A stretch of 64,000 nt of DNA from Putridiphycobacter sp965230485 (lineage in GTDB: Bacteria > Bacteroidota > Bacteroidia > Flavobacteriales_D > Crocinitomicaceae), in the NCBI GenBank assembly GCA_965230485.1, contig CBDDLA010000001.1, positions 682,001-746,000 of the forward strand. The letters are read 5' to 3'. The notes under the pieces are model-generated. The model made no database searches, had not been told where the DNA came from, and saw nothing but the letters and a program-made list of their open reading frames with translations. Below are positions 44,996 through 54,739 of the stretch, in pieces. The first letter of the stretch is position 1. Every line of letters starts with the position of its first letter. Made by a program: the position numbers and the translations under genes.

Positions 44996-45355
44996 ATGAT
45001 GAAAGAATTTATGCTATTAATTAGAAGTGAAGAAAAACCTAAAGCGAACTTATCTCCGGAACAGCTACAACAGCACATTGAAAAGATTGGTGGTTTTATA
45101 AAGCAATTGACTGATGAAGGAAAAATGAAATCTGCCCAACCCTTAGAAATGGAAGGTAGAATGCTTTCATACAAAAATGGAAAAATTGTTGACGGACCAT
45201 ATAATGAGACCAAAGAAATTATCTCTGGCTATTACCATCTTTTAGCAAAAGATTTGGACGAAGCCATTAAAATAGCTAAAAAGGATCCTCGGTTTGAAGA
45301 AGGTATATGGCGAATAGAAGTCCGACCAATAAAAAAAGTTGAGGGCATCAATTAA
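44996..45355 (+). CDS. YCII/DGPF-domain protein
   Basis: The 119-residue protein starts MMKEFMLLIRSEEKP and shows the signature KNGKIVDGPYNETKEIISGYYHLLAKDLDEAIKIAKKDPRF, where the classic DGPF box reads DGPY. The YCII ferredoxin-like fold is small and dimeric. Genes of this family sit next to ECF42 sigma factors in many genomes and are expected to be their targets or co-regulators; the gap here is 44 bp. A start one codon later is equally possible. Confidence 0.93.
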   Translation: MMKEFMLLIRSEEKPKANLSPEQLQQHIEKIGGFIKQLTDEGKMKSAQPLEMEGRMLSYKNGKIVDGPYNETKEIISGYYHLLAKDLDEAIKIAKKDPRFEEGIWRIEVRPIKKVEGIN

Positions 45356-45484
45356 ATGGCTTTAAGTCCTAAAATTGATCGACTTAGTTCCAATTAGATT
45401 TTATATACTTGATTGAGGTTTCCGGCTAGTTTTTTGAAAACCCAACTGAAAACCTTACCTTTCAGTAATTCAAAATCTAACATC

Positions 45485-47338
45485 ATGGAAAAGTTTTCTC
45501 TTAGTCTATTTTTTTTTCTGGCATCTTTCCTAAATAGTTTTAGTCAAAACGCTCTGCATTTTGATGGTGTTGACGACCAAATAAATTGTGGGAATAGTTC
45601 CTCGGTTCAGATTACAGGTACTGCTATAACACTAGAGGCATGGATTTATCCAAGCAGTTGGACAAATGAAGTATGGCGAGGAAACATTATTGTTAAGGAA
45701 GCTGCCGCTTGGGAAGGATATATGTTTAGAGCAGGAGACAATGGAAGATTAAATTTTGCCTTTGGAAATGGATCTAATTGGACCGAGCTGACTTCAGACC
45801 CAAACGAACTTACTTTAAATACCTGGCAGCATGTGGCGGGCTCATATGATGGCACAATGATGCGAATTTATGTCAATGGAATTCCAGTAGATTCGCTTTC
45901 TACTAGCTTATCAATTTCAAATGCATCTACAACTGATTTAAATATAGGTGCCAATGTTCCCTTAGGGCGATTTTTCCCAGGAAGAATAGATGAAGCAAGA
46001 ATTTGGAATATCCATAGAACGGGAGCTGAAATAGCCCAAACCATGAATACAGAACTTTGTTCTCAAACCGGACTTGTTGCATACTACCAATTCAACTCTG
46101 GTAATGCCAATGGATCGAATACAGGATTGACTACGCTAACTGATTTAAGTGGAAATGGTAATACAGGTACATTGTCTAATTTTGCACTTTCAGGAACATC
46201 ATCTAATTGGGTTAATGGTGTAACACTTGCTACAGCAGCAAATAATACTGGGGTTGATGTTCAAAACCCAAGCTGTAACCAATTTACATGGATTGATGGT
46301 ATCACCTATACGTCTAACAACAATACTGCAACTTATACAATACCAAATATAGCAGGCTGTGATTCTGTGATTACACTAAATCTAACACTTGGCAATAATC
46401 AATCCACCTCTAGTACTGATGTTCATGTTGTGTGTGATATTTTACAGTGGATTGATGGTAATTTATATACGAGTGATAATAATACCGCAACTCACACTAT
46501 TCCTAATGCTGCGGGGTGTGATTCTGTTATTACCCTTGATTTGACCGTTTTAGGAACTACTTTTGGTACAGATGTTCAGACCTCATGCACCGCCTTTACT
46601 TGGATTAATGGTGTAACCTACACCTCGAGTAATAATACCAATACCTTCATACTCACTAATTCAAATGGATGTGATTCTATAGTAACACTTAACCTAACCA
46701 TTACTACAATTACGGCAACTGATGTGCAAACTGCCTGCAAACCATTTACATGGATAGATGGAAACACATATACCACAGATAATAATTCAGCTACTTTTAT
46801 GCTTCAAACTCCTGACGGTTGCGACTCACTGGTTACTTTAGACTTAACATTTCAGCCAAACGATATCAGTACTTCTCTGAGTCAAGTTTCTCTGATAACA
46901 GCTAATGAAAATGGCGCGTCTTACCAATGGCTTGATTGCGATAACGAAATGATGGCTATTCCCGGAGCTATTGATCAGTCATATTCGGCTCCAGCACTAG
47001 GTAACTATGCTGTTGAAATAACAAAAAATGGTTGTACTGACACATCTGAATGTGTTGAGATTTCGATTTTAGGCATTGAATCAAACTCAAATATTGAATC
47101 AGATGTTTCTATTTTTCCGAATCCAAGCACAGGAATAGTCCATATTGCTTTAACTGATGCCTACGCTAAAGGAATAATAAGAATAGTAGATATAGACGGA
47201 AGTATGATACTGAATCAATCCTATTCAAGTGTTAACAATACGACCATGCTAAATCTTGATCATATCAAAGCTGGTATCTATTTTATTGAATTACAAACAG
47301 AAAATAAATTAGCCAGAAGTAAAATTATCCTTCAGTAG
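45485..47338 (+). CDS. T9SS-exported LamG-domain protein with four Cys repeats
   Basis: The 617-residue protein begins with a signal peptide (LFFFLASFLNSFSQN). A LamG/concanavalin-like domain follows (LHFDGVDDQINCGN ... EARIWNIHRTGAEI, up to about 230). Four tandem units of about 50 residues come next (nt 46255-46857), each with a Cys-x5-Trp-I-(D/N)-G core and a closing GCDS-hvTL-LT strand. An Ig-like segment and a type A T9SS sorting domain (FPNPSTGIVHIAL ... GIYFIELQTENKLARSKIILQ) finish it. It is probably exported to the cell surface and may bind carbohydrate. ATG 45485 is chosen because it begins the signal peptide. Confidence 0.93.
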   Translation: MEKFSLSLFFFLASFLNSFSQNALHFDGVDDQINCGNSSSVQITGTAITLEAWIYPSSWTNEVWRGNIIVKEAAAWEGYMFRAGDNGRLNFAFGNGSNWTELTSDPNELTLNTWQHVAGSYDGTMMRIYVNGIPVDSLSTSLSISNASTTDLNIGANVPLGRFFPGRIDEARIWNIHRTGAEIAQTMNTELCSQTGLVAYYQFNSGNANGSNTGLTTLTDLSGNGNTGTLSNFALSGTSSNWVNGVTLATAANNTGVDVQNPSCNQFTWIDGITYTSNNNTATYTIPNIAGCDSVITLNLTLGNNQSTSSTDVHVVCDILQWIDGNLYTSDNNTATHTIPNAAGCDSVITLDLTVLGTTFGTDVQTSCTAFTWINGVTYTSSNNTNTFILTNSNGCDSIVTLNLTITTITATDVQTACKPFTWIDGNTYTTDNNSATFMLQTPDGCDSLVTLDLTFQPNDISTSLSQVSLITANENGASYQWLDCDNEMMAIPGAIDQSYSAPALGNYAVEITKNGCTDTSECVEISILGIESNSNIESDVSIFPNPSTGIVHIALTDAYAKGIIRIVDIDGSMILNQSYSSVNNTTMLNLDHIKAGIYFIELQTENKLARSKIILQ

Positions 47339-47342
47339 CTTA

Positions 47343-50339
47343 TTATTTTTTCTCGAATCGTTCATAGAGTTTATCGACATCAATTCTGACCATCCCTTTT
47401 TGAGCGGTTCCATTAATTATAATTTCTGAACCCTTATCGATTAACTTGCGCATTTGAACATTTTTAAATTCTAATTCATCTAATTCAATTTTTGCAGGTG
47501 CATATTCACCCTTTTTTTGGAAAGCAGCCACGCCATATTCAGCATTAAATATTGTTATCGAATCACCAGTTATCAGAGATTTATCCTTTGAAGCGACTCC
47601 TGTTATTGCACCATCTACATTGATGTTCTCCAAGGTCAATGTACTTTTTTCACCTCCAGAAATTCCTTTATCTCCTGAATTGATAATTTTGATGTCGGAT
47701 ATTCTGACGTCAGAACCAGAAAAATCTATACAATCATTCCCTGTATTGGCAAACTCACTTTTACTAATAATTCCAGTACAAAAATCGGCATCAAAGCCAT
47801 CTGATAATGTATTTTTAATGCTTAAATGGTCAATTTCAAATGAGCTTCTAATAATATTTAAAGCGTCCTCTGAATGATTATTTTCAATGGTTAAGTGATT
47901 GATAAATGTAGCAGTTTCATAGATATTTATTGCACCCGTTAATTGCCAATTTTTGTAATTTAAATTAGACAAACCTGAACATTTAACATAAACCAGTGAA
48001 GCTTCTTTCTTATTTCCTTCATTTATGATAGTTACCCCATGCGACAAACTGTCTTCACAGATAAAAGAAATAGGTCTTTCAGCAGTTCCAATTGCATAAA
48101 ATGAATTATTTACAACTAAACCTCCCCCTTGCTTAAAGGTGATTTTAGAACCTGGTAAAATCCTTACTTGGTATTTAGAAGGAATGTATATCAATTCGTT
48201 TATTTCAATTTTACCAGAAAACGTTATTTCATTGTTTGATGCAAAATATTTAGGGTGTCTTTTAGTAAATGACTGCTCCAAATCAACCCTTGTAATACCA
48301 TTGCTAGGTTTAGGCCAAGGAATAATGGCTTTATTAACTATGGTATCTCCCAAATTATCAACCTTTAAAAGAAGTTTTTTTGGCTTATAGTTTAGTATTA
48401 TAACAGATACATCTTCATTGCCTTTAAACGCATCTAAATGAGTTGGTTTCTCAAAATATATAATATCGTTAATAGCCTGTTTACTAGTATAACCTAAAAC
48501 GGAGACACCATTGATATGGTAATTTTCCATTCTTAACTCATATTTTAAAGAATCCAGCTTTGTAAGATAGGCGTTAACGCTAATTTCTGGAACAAAAAAT
48601 CTGTCAACAGCAGACTCATAACTTGCGATTTTTGTATATTCCTCGACTGTTTTTGGATGATCGATTCTATACTGCCAAACGGAATCTAACTGATTAAGGC
48701 GAGATCTGTTATATGCTGCGTTTTTATAATATTCATTTTTATCAAAAATATATTCTTCCTCCTCTGTTTGAACAGCCGAAATATATTCTGTTAATTGCTC
48801 GTCAATGATGGTAAACATAGAATCTAAATAAGTCTTGCTTGTCATTTTATTTAAATAAAACAAATACTTATCCTTAAATTCAGAATCCATTAATAGAGGA
48901 TAATCAAAAACATTTTCGATATGATCGGCTTTACCAACAAGCTTATCTAGAATGTTATTAGCCACATAATTTTTTCTTAAATAAGGTTGAACATCATACA
49001 AAATATGTTCAAGCTTATGTGTAATTGGGTTAAAATAAAACCGTCGATTGTGCCACGCTAATGCATGATTGTTTCCACTCAATTCAACTAATACATAGAA
49101 TTTAGCCAGTGATTCAATATTAAAAATTTGACTCGCTTTTAAAGTTCCATTTTTAAACCTATATAATAAGTTTTGTCCTTCAAGAAAGTTAGCATACAAT
49201 GTACTGCTTCCTATGGTTCTATTTTGTTTGAACACACTTATAACTGTGGATTCAAAATAAGGTAGGAAAAGTTTTGAACCTATTTCATACTTTAAATAGT
49301 TATATGCCCAAGCGCCAGATTCATCAAATTTTAAAATGGGTCCCTCTCTCCTATTTCTACTTTCTATCAATTGTTTATCAAAATGCTCCTCAACGGCATA
49401 AATCCCATAATCTATGTTATTAACTGATACATTCAAAAAGTCGTAATCTGTGGTTAAAACATCTTCCATGTCTGAAAATTGATGAATCACCCACTCATGA
49501 ACATAGTTTCTTGTTTTAGGATGCTGAATAGAAAAAGATTTCAGACCATCAAAACTATAGTTCCCTTTAAACTTAATTCTGTAAGAAGTCTTACCTGATT
49601 TAATGTGGTCATTCCAATCACCTTTTAGTTTCATTTTAATTTTTAACGAATCCTGATTATCAACAACAATTGCAGATACATATTTTTTGGTTGAACTAGG
49701 AATAATTTGTCTAAGTAAGGCAACACTGGTAAGGCTATCTAATTTATACTTTGAATTTTCCGGAATGTATAAGCTCAAATGCTTTTTTAAATCATTTTTA
49801 GGAACGCTGTTAAAAATTTCAATTTTCACATCATCAAAATAGGCCTCTTTTTTACCAGAAAAAACAAAGAAAGAGATGGCGTCAACTTTATCAGGTACAA
49901 CAAAATTTACACTGTGCTTTACCCAATCTGATTTCTGTCCCTTAGGGTAAAACGAACGGTACTTAAATAGCGAACCTTTTCGTTTAACTGTAGCTACCAA
50001 GGTGCCATCACTTACTCCTCTTTTTTGCCAAATTGTTGCTTTAATAAATTGACCTGATTTAAGTTTTGGTAAGTCAATGTTTAATCCATAAACATGATTA
50101 GAATCTAATTTTATGCTTTGCTTACCACTTTTAGCAAAATCTGAAGATAAAAAATCACCATTCAGAAAATACAATTGGTCAATGTTTGATTCAAAAACCT
50201 TTCCTTTATCTGTTTCTAAGATTGTTTCCAAGTCAGATGCAATAATATATTGATCTCCCAAATCACTAAAATCATTGTCGCTGCAACTTACAACGAGTAA
50301 TAAACCAAAGAAAAGAGCAATATTTTTTACCAAATGCAT
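47343..50339 (-). CDS. Large lipoprotein with CotH-kinase-like and beta-helix domains
   Basis: The 998-residue protein has a lipobox (LLVVSC, Cys 19), a jelly-roll-like domain (about 30-180), then a CotH-like kinase domain (about 195-560). The latter shows KMKLKGDWNDHIKSGKTSYRIKFKG, the HEWVIHQFSDMEDVLTTDYDFLNVSVNNIDYGIYAVEEHFDKQLIE stretch and LYVLVELSGNNHALAWHNRRFY. The C-terminal third (about 720-980) looks like a right-handed parallel beta-helix (short Asn-capped turns, as in NTGNDCIDFSGSDVRISDIKIINSGDKGISGG). CotH kinases phosphorylate exported proteins. Membrane-anchored outer face is inferred. It converges on the LamG gene, 4 bp apart. Confidence 0.85.
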   Translation of the reverse strand: MHLVKNIALFFGLLLVVSCSDNDFSDLGDQYIIASDLETILETDKGKVFESNIDQLYFLNGDFLSSDFAKSGKQSIKLDSNHVYGLNIDLPKLKSGQFIKATIWQKRGVSDGTLVATVKRKGSLFKYRSFYPKGQKSDWVKHSVNFVVPDKVDAISFFVFSGKKEAYFDDVKIEIFNSVPKNDLKKHLSLYIPENSKYKLDSLTSVALLRQIIPSSTKKYVSAIVVDNQDSLKIKMKLKGDWNDHIKSGKTSYRIKFKGNYSFDGLKSFSIQHPKTRNYVHEWVIHQFSDMEDVLTTDYDFLNVSVNNIDYGIYAVEEHFDKQLIESRNRREGPILKFDESGAWAYNYLKYEIGSKLFLPYFESTVISVFKQNRTIGSSTLYANFLEGQNLLYRFKNGTLKASQIFNIESLAKFYVLVELSGNNHALAWHNRRFYFNPITHKLEHILYDVQPYLRKNYVANNILDKLVGKADHIENVFDYPLLMDSEFKDKYLFYLNKMTSKTYLDSMFTIIDEQLTEYISAVQTEEEEYIFDKNEYYKNAAYNRSRLNQLDSVWQYRIDHPKTVEEYTKIASYESAVDRFFVPEISVNAYLTKLDSLKYELRMENYHINGVSVLGYTSKQAINDIIYFEKPTHLDAFKGNEDVSVIILNYKPKKLLLKVDNLGDTIVNKAIIPWPKPSNGITRVDLEQSFTKRHPKYFASNNEITFSGKIEINELIYIPSKYQVRILPGSKITFKQGGGLVVNNSFYAIGTAERPISFICEDSLSHGVTIINEGNKKEASLVYVKCSGLSNLNYKNWQLTGAINIYETATFINHLTIENNHSEDALNIIRSSFEIDHLSIKNTLSDGFDADFCTGIISKSEFANTGNDCIDFSGSDVRISDIKIINSGDKGISGGEKSTLTLENINVDGAITGVASKDKSLITGDSITIFNAEYGVAAFQKKGEYAPAKIELDELEFKNVQMRKLIDKGSEIIINGTAQKGMVRIDVDKLYERFEKK

Positions 50340-50479
50340 AAATCGAATAATAGCAACAAGGGGGCAAATTTAGTAATTCTAGTTTTGGTTAATAAATTTA
50401 TAGCCATCATAAATCAATCTTTATTGAATATATTTAACTTTAACGCAAATTTTAACTACAATTTGCTTAAACTTTAAAA
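50340..50479. promoter_or_regulatory. Divergent promoter region with GCAAATT-N8-AATTTGC repeat
   Basis: A perfect 7-bp inverted repeat (50445-50451 and 50460-50466) lies between the CotH-like lipoprotein and the PBP1A gene. Each arm is part of a TAnAATTTGC stretch on its own strand, close to the -7 consensus, so this may be a pair of divergent promoters. The spacing in the box is one base longer than usual. Confidence 0.35.
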
Positions 50480-52828
50480 GTGCAAAATAAAAAAACCAAA
50501 AGGATTATTGTTCTTATAACATGGCTTGTTGCTTTTACACCATTATTCGTGGTGATATTCATGTTAGAAAACTCTAAATCAAATATTCCATCCTACGAGG
50601 AGCTATCTTCCCCGCCAGATAAACAAGCATCCTTAATCCTAACCGAAGACATGGTTGAAATGGGACGTTTTTGGAGCGTGAACCGAAAGAGTATTTCATT
50701 CAATGCGATTTCTCCTAATGTTGTTTCAGCGCTTATTGCAACAGAAGATAAGCGTTACTATGAGCATGCCGGTGTAGACGGAGAAGGATTAGGAAGAGCA
50801 ATTACAGGTGAAATACTTGGCATGAATAAAGGAGGAGCGTCTACCATTTCGCAACAATTAGCAAAATTATTGTATACTATGAATGATACAGTAAACGGTG
50901 GAGTTGCTAAATCAAAATTTGGAAGATTAAAACAAAAATTTGGAGAAAATGTACTGGCGGTAAGGTTAGAAAAAGCATATACCAAAGAGGAGATTATTAC
51001 CATGTATCTAAATAATTTTGATTTTTTGAATAATGCTGTAGGCATTCAAACTGCAGCTCAGGTATATTTTAACAAAAAACCCATTGATTTAAAAATGGAA
51101 GAAGCCGCCATGTTAGTAGGAATGTGCAAAAACCCTTCTATTTTTAACCCACTTCGACATCCAGATACTACCCGACACCGAAGAAATGTTGTTTTAAACC
51201 AATGGAAGAAAGATATTGACAATGAATTCTTACCTGTGACAATTACACAAGAAAATTATGATTCACTTAAAGAATTACCACTTGCGATTGATTACCAAAA
51301 AGTGGATCATAAAGAGGGGCTGGCACCTTACTTTAAGGAAGTTATTAGAGGGGAATTACAAGCAAAATTCAAACAAAAAAATGCTGATGGTAGTTTTGTT
51401 TACGCCAAACCAAATGGAGAGCCCTACAATATTTACAGAGATGGATTAAGAATTTATACTACCATTAATTCAAAAATGCAAAAGTATGCTGAAAAAGCTG
51501 TTCAAAAGCATTTGAGTACAACACTTCAAGCGGAATTTGATAAAAATAATCGAAAAAATAAAAAACCTCCTTTTGCGAATGACCGTGAGAATACACCAGA
51601 AGCTATTGAAAAAATAATGAACCGTGCTATGAAAAGGTCTGATAGATATAGACAAATGAAAGCTGCCGGAGCTTCAGAATCAGCTATCAAAAAAGCGTTT
51701 AATACCCCTTCAAAAATGATCGTTTTTTCTTATGGCGGAGATATTGATACGATAATGACACCTATGGACTCATTAAGATATTATAAAGGCTTTTTGCAAG
51801 CTGGCTTAATGTCAATGGATCCAGAAACAGGGTTTGTAAAAGCATGGGTAGGAGGTCCAAATTTTAAGCATTTTGCACTTGACCATGTTAAGAAAACACA
51901 ACGACAAGTTGGCTCAACAATTAAACCTTTTGTTTATGCAGCCGCAATGGGCATTGGTGTAATCGACCCTTGTAAAACATATTCCGATATTTCTTATTGT
52001 ATTGATGTTCCGGTTTCACCAACCAGAAATAAAGCATGGTGTCCTGCAACAGGAACCAAAAACACGGGTGATTTAATCCCAACTAAATGTGGTTTAGCTG
52101 GATCTCTAAATAACATTACAGTTGCTATTATGAGAGACATGGGGTCGTCTGCTGGTCCTCAAGCCATGGATAAATTATTAAGGCAAGTTGGTATCAACCT
52201 TAGAAAAGAAGATGTTGTACCTGCTATGTGTTTAGGACCTATGAGCCTTTCATTATACGATATGGTTGGTGCACAAAGTACCTTTGCCAATAAGGGCATT
52301 TACATTAAACCAATATACATCATGCGGGTTGAAGATAAAAATGGTAATATTATCATTGATCTTGAGTATGAAATGCATGAAGCAATGCCTGAAGAATTGG
52401 CCTACTCTATGATTGGAATGATGAAAGGAGCCATTTATGGCGCATCAAATCCTTATCAAGAAGGCAGAGGATACGCTACTAGCTCAAGTTTAAGAAGCAG
52501 TAGACCTTGGGGTGGGCTCAAATATCCTACAGCAGGTAAAACGGGCACAACCAATTCTGCCGCTGATGGTTGGTTTATGGGGCTTACTCCTGATTTAGTG
52601 ACAGGAGTTTGGGTAGGCGCAGATGATAAACAAGTTCACTTTAGAAGCTATCCATGGGGACAAGGTGCAAGAATGGCCTTGCCAATTTACGGGTATTATA
52701 TGCAAGAGGTGTATAAAGATGGAACAATAAAAATATCAAAAGGTGACTTTAAAAAGCCCGCTAATTATAATGATGAGATATTTAGATGTAAAAACGAAGC
52801 GTCAAATGTTGACGGATTATTTGATTAA
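50480..52828 (+). CDS. Penicillin-binding protein 1A (transglycosylase/transpeptidase)
   Basis: The 782-residue class A PBP builds and cross-links peptidoglycan at the inner membrane. It has one N-terminal membrane helix, a GT51 domain (catalytic E89 in ATEDKRYYEHAGVD, GGASTISQQLAKLL), and a transpeptidase domain with S479 (STIK), the SLNNIT (SxN) motif and K687 (KTGT). Start is GTG at 50480: a stop codon lies four codons upstream, and the next ATG would cut through the membrane anchor. scoA begins 3 bp after its stop. Confidence 0.96.
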   Translation: MQNKKTKRIIVLITWLVAFTPLFVVIFMLENSKSNIPSYEELSSPPDKQASLILTEDMVEMGRFWSVNRKSISFNAISPNVVSALIATEDKRYYEHAGVDGEGLGRAITGEILGMNKGGASTISQQLAKLLYTMNDTVNGGVAKSKFGRLKQKFGENVLAVRLEKAYTKEEIITMYLNNFDFLNNAVGIQTAAQVYFNKKPIDLKMEEAAMLVGMCKNPSIFNPLRHPDTTRHRRNVVLNQWKKDIDNEFLPVTITQENYDSLKELPLAIDYQKVDHKEGLAPYFKEVIRGELQAKFKQKNADGSFVYAKPNGEPYNIYRDGLRIYTTINSKMQKYAEKAVQKHLSTTLQAEFDKNNRKNKKPPFANDRENTPEAIEKIMNRAMKRSDRYRQMKAAGASESAIKKAFNTPSKMIVFSYGGDIDTIMTPMDSLRYYKGFLQAGLMSMDPETGFVKAWVGGPNFKHFALDHVKKTQRQVGSTIKPFVYAAAMGIGVIDPCKTYSDISYCIDVPVSPTRNKAWCPATGTKNTGDLIPTKCGLAGSLNNITVAIMRDMGSSAGPQAMDKLLRQVGINLRKEDVVPAMCLGPMSLSLYDMVGAQSTFANKGIYIKPIYIMRVEDKNGNIIIDLEYEMHEAMPEELAYSMIGMMKGAIYGASNPYQEGRGYATSSSLRSSRPWGGLKYPTAGKTGTTNSAADGWFMGLTPDLVTGVWVGADDKQVHFRSYPWGQGARMALPIYGYYMQEVYKDGTIKISKGDFKKPANYNDEIFRCKNEASNVDGLFD

Positions 52829-52831
52829 ATT

Positions 52832-53527
52832 ATGAATAAAGTTGTAAACTCTGTTGAAGAGGCTCTAGTTGGTCTGCAAGATAATATGACCCTTATGCTT
52901 GGCGGATTCGGTTTGTGTGGAATCCCTGAAAATTGCATTGCTGAAATTGCAAAACTTGGCGTTAAAGGCCTTACGTGTATTTCAAATAACGCTGGTGTAG
53001 ATGATTTTGGGTTGGGTCTTCTTTTACAGTCCAAACAAATCAAAAAAATGATTTCTTCATATGTAGGAGAAAATGATGAATTTGAAAGACAGATGCTTTC
53101 AGGTGAACTAGAGGTTGACTTGATACCTCAAGGAAGTTTGGCAGAAAGATGCAGGGCTGGTGGGGCTGGAATCCCTGCTTTTTACACGCCGGCAGGTTAT
53201 GGTACTGAAGTGGCTGAAGGAAAAGATGTCAAAGTATTTAATGGTAAACCACATATTTTAGAATCTGCCTTATTAGCTGACTTTGCTTTTGTTAAAGCCT
53301 GGAAAGGTGATACAGAAGGAAATCTAATATTTAAAGCGACAGCAAGAAATTTTAACCCCATGATGGCAATGGCTGGAAAAATTACTGTTGCTGAAGTTGA
53401 AGAGCTGGTTCCAGCTGGAGAATTAGATCCAAACTTCATTCATACGCCTGGCATTTTTGTTCAGAGAATTTTTAAGGGCGAAAGATTTGAAAAAAGAATA
53501 GAACAACGAACCGTAAGACAAAAATAA
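52832..53527 (+). CDS. scoA: 3-oxoacid CoA-transferase subunit A
   Basis: The 231-residue alpha subunit shows the CoA-transferase family I signs MLGGFGLCGIPENCIAEI, ISNNAGVDDFGLGLLL, and GGAGIPAFYTPAGYGTEVAEGK. With subunit B it moves CoA between succinyl-CoA and acetoacetate, linking ketone-body or amino-acid breakdown to central metabolism. It lies 1 bp before scoB and 3 bp after the PBP gene. Confidence 0.96.
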   Translation: MNKVVNSVEEALVGLQDNMTLMLGGFGLCGIPENCIAEIAKLGVKGLTCISNNAGVDDFGLGLLLQSKQIKKMISSYVGENDEFERQMLSGELEVDLIPQGSLAERCRAGGAGIPAFYTPAGYGTEVAEGKDVKVFNGKPHILESALLADFAFVKAWKGDTEGNLIFKATARNFNPMMAMAGKITVAEVEELVPAGELDPNFIHTPGIFVQRIFKGERFEKRIEQRTVRQK

Positions 53528-53528
53528 G

Positions 53529-54185
53529 ATGGCTTTAGATAAAATTGGAATTGCAAAAAGAATTGCACAAGAGCTTAGAAATGGATGGTATGTTAATTTG
53601 GGCATTGGGATACCAACATTAGTTGCTAATTACGTACCAAATGGTATTGAAGTAGAATTTCAATCGGAAAATGGTATTTTAGGAATGGGTCCTTTCCCTT
53701 TTGATGGTGAGGAAGATGCTGATTTAATAAACGCAGGCAAACAAACAGTTACGCTTAACAAAGGAGCAGTAATATTTGATTCAGCAACATCATTTGCTAT
53801 GATTCGTGGTCAACATGTTCAATTAACTGTCTTGGGCGCTATGGAAGTTGCTCAAAATGGCGATATAGCAAATTGGAAAATCCCAGGTAGAATGGTAAAA
53901 GGAATGGGAGGTGCTATGGATCTTGTCGCCTCAGCACAAAATATTATTGTTGCCATGATGCATACTAATAAGAAAGGAGAGTCAAAAATTTTAAAGACTT
54001 GTTCTTTGCCGCTTACGGGTGTAGGTTGTGTAACAAAAGTTGTCACAAATCTAGCAGTTCTTGAAATTAAAGAAAATGCTTTTCATCTGGTTGAACGAGC
54101 ACCTGGTGTTACTGTTGAGGAAATTCAAAATGCCACCGAAGGGGCGTTGGTTGTTCCCGACAATGTTCCAGAGATGAATATTTAA
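53529..54185 (+). CDS. scoB: 3-oxoacid CoA-transferase subunit B
   Basis: The 218-residue beta subunit contains the catalytic glutamate E47 in the SENG motif (FQSENGILGMGPFPFDG) and the LGIGIPTLVANYVP and GGAMDLV elements. It pairs with the alpha subunit immediately upstream. Family naming (succinyl-CoA:acetoacetate) is the usual inference; other 3-oxoacid partners are possible. Confidence 0.96.
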   Translation: MALDKIGIAKRIAQELRNGWYVNLGIGIPTLVANYVPNGIEVEFQSENGILGMGPFPFDGEEDADLINAGKQTVTLNKGAVIFDSATSFAMIRGQHVQLTVLGAMEVAQNGDIANWKIPGRMVKGMGGAMDLVASAQNIIVAMMHTNKKGESKILKTCSLPLTGVGCVTKVVTNLAVLEIKENAFHLVERAPGVTVEEIQNATEGALVVPDNVPEMNI

Positions 54186-54217
54186 AAAATAATACCTTAT
54201 TTTAAAAATAAATATTA

Positions 54218-54225
54218 TATCTTTG
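54218..54225 (+). promoter_or_regulatory. Promoter -7 box (TATCTTTG) for the yceD-rpmF cluster
   Basis: TATCTTTG followed by CA fits the Bacteroidota consensus closely and lies 24 bp before the ATG at 54250. It probably starts the transcript of yceD and rpmF. Confidence 0.8.
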
Positions 54226-54249
54226 CACTCTCATTTTTAATAATTGAAT

Positions 54250-54708
54250 ATGAAAAATGATTTTCTGATTAACTTCACTGGTTTAAAAGAAGGTCAACAC
54301 ATATTTAACTTTAAAATTGAAGATTCGTTCTTTGAGCAATTAGAATACGCAGTCATTGAGGCTGGAGATTTAGAAGTAGAGTTAACACTTGAAAAAAAAT
54401 CAACCCTAATGAATGCCGTTTTTAATATTAAAGGAAGTGTAATTGTTATGTGCGACAGATGTACGGATGACTTTAGACAAGAAATTGATACACACAATGA
54501 ATTAATTTATAAGTTTGGTAACAAACCAATGGATGATGAATCCGTGACAGTAGTTTTACCAAATGAGTTTCAAATTGATGTTCAACATCCTATATACGAA
54601 TTCACGTTAACAAGTATGCCACTGAAAAAATTGCACCCAAAAGGGGAATGTAATGAAGAAATGCTCAAAATAATGGATCAATATCTGCTAGTAGCAGAAG
54701 AGGAATAA
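54250..54708 (+). CDS. yceD: DUF177/YceD family protein
   Basis: The 152-residue protein has the DUF177 pattern: a conserved MCDRCTDDFRQEIDTHNELIYKF with the C-x2-C pair, LPNEFQIDVQHPIYEFTLTSMPLKKLHP, and a CNEEM. YceD is implicated in 23S rRNA metabolism or ribosome assembly in plants and bacteria, and its gene is almost always joined to rpmF, as here (31 bp apart). The start is ATG 54250; the TTG at 54244 is out of place behind the promoter. Confidence 0.9.
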   Translation: MKNDFLINFTGLKEGQHIFNFKIEDSFFEQLEYAVIEAGDLEVELTLEKKSTLMNAVFNIKGSVIVMCDRCTDDFRQEIDTHNELIYKFGNKPMDDESVTVVLPNEFQIDVQHPIYEFTLTSMPLKKLHPKGECNEEMLKIMDQYLLVAEEE

Positions 54709-54739
54709 AAGTGAATTAATAGAATTAAAATAAAGAAAA

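Noticed and set aside
46255..46857. CRISPR-like spacing of repeated DNA
   Set aside because: The 150-bp periodicity is coding repeats in a surface protein, not short identical repeats with spacers.
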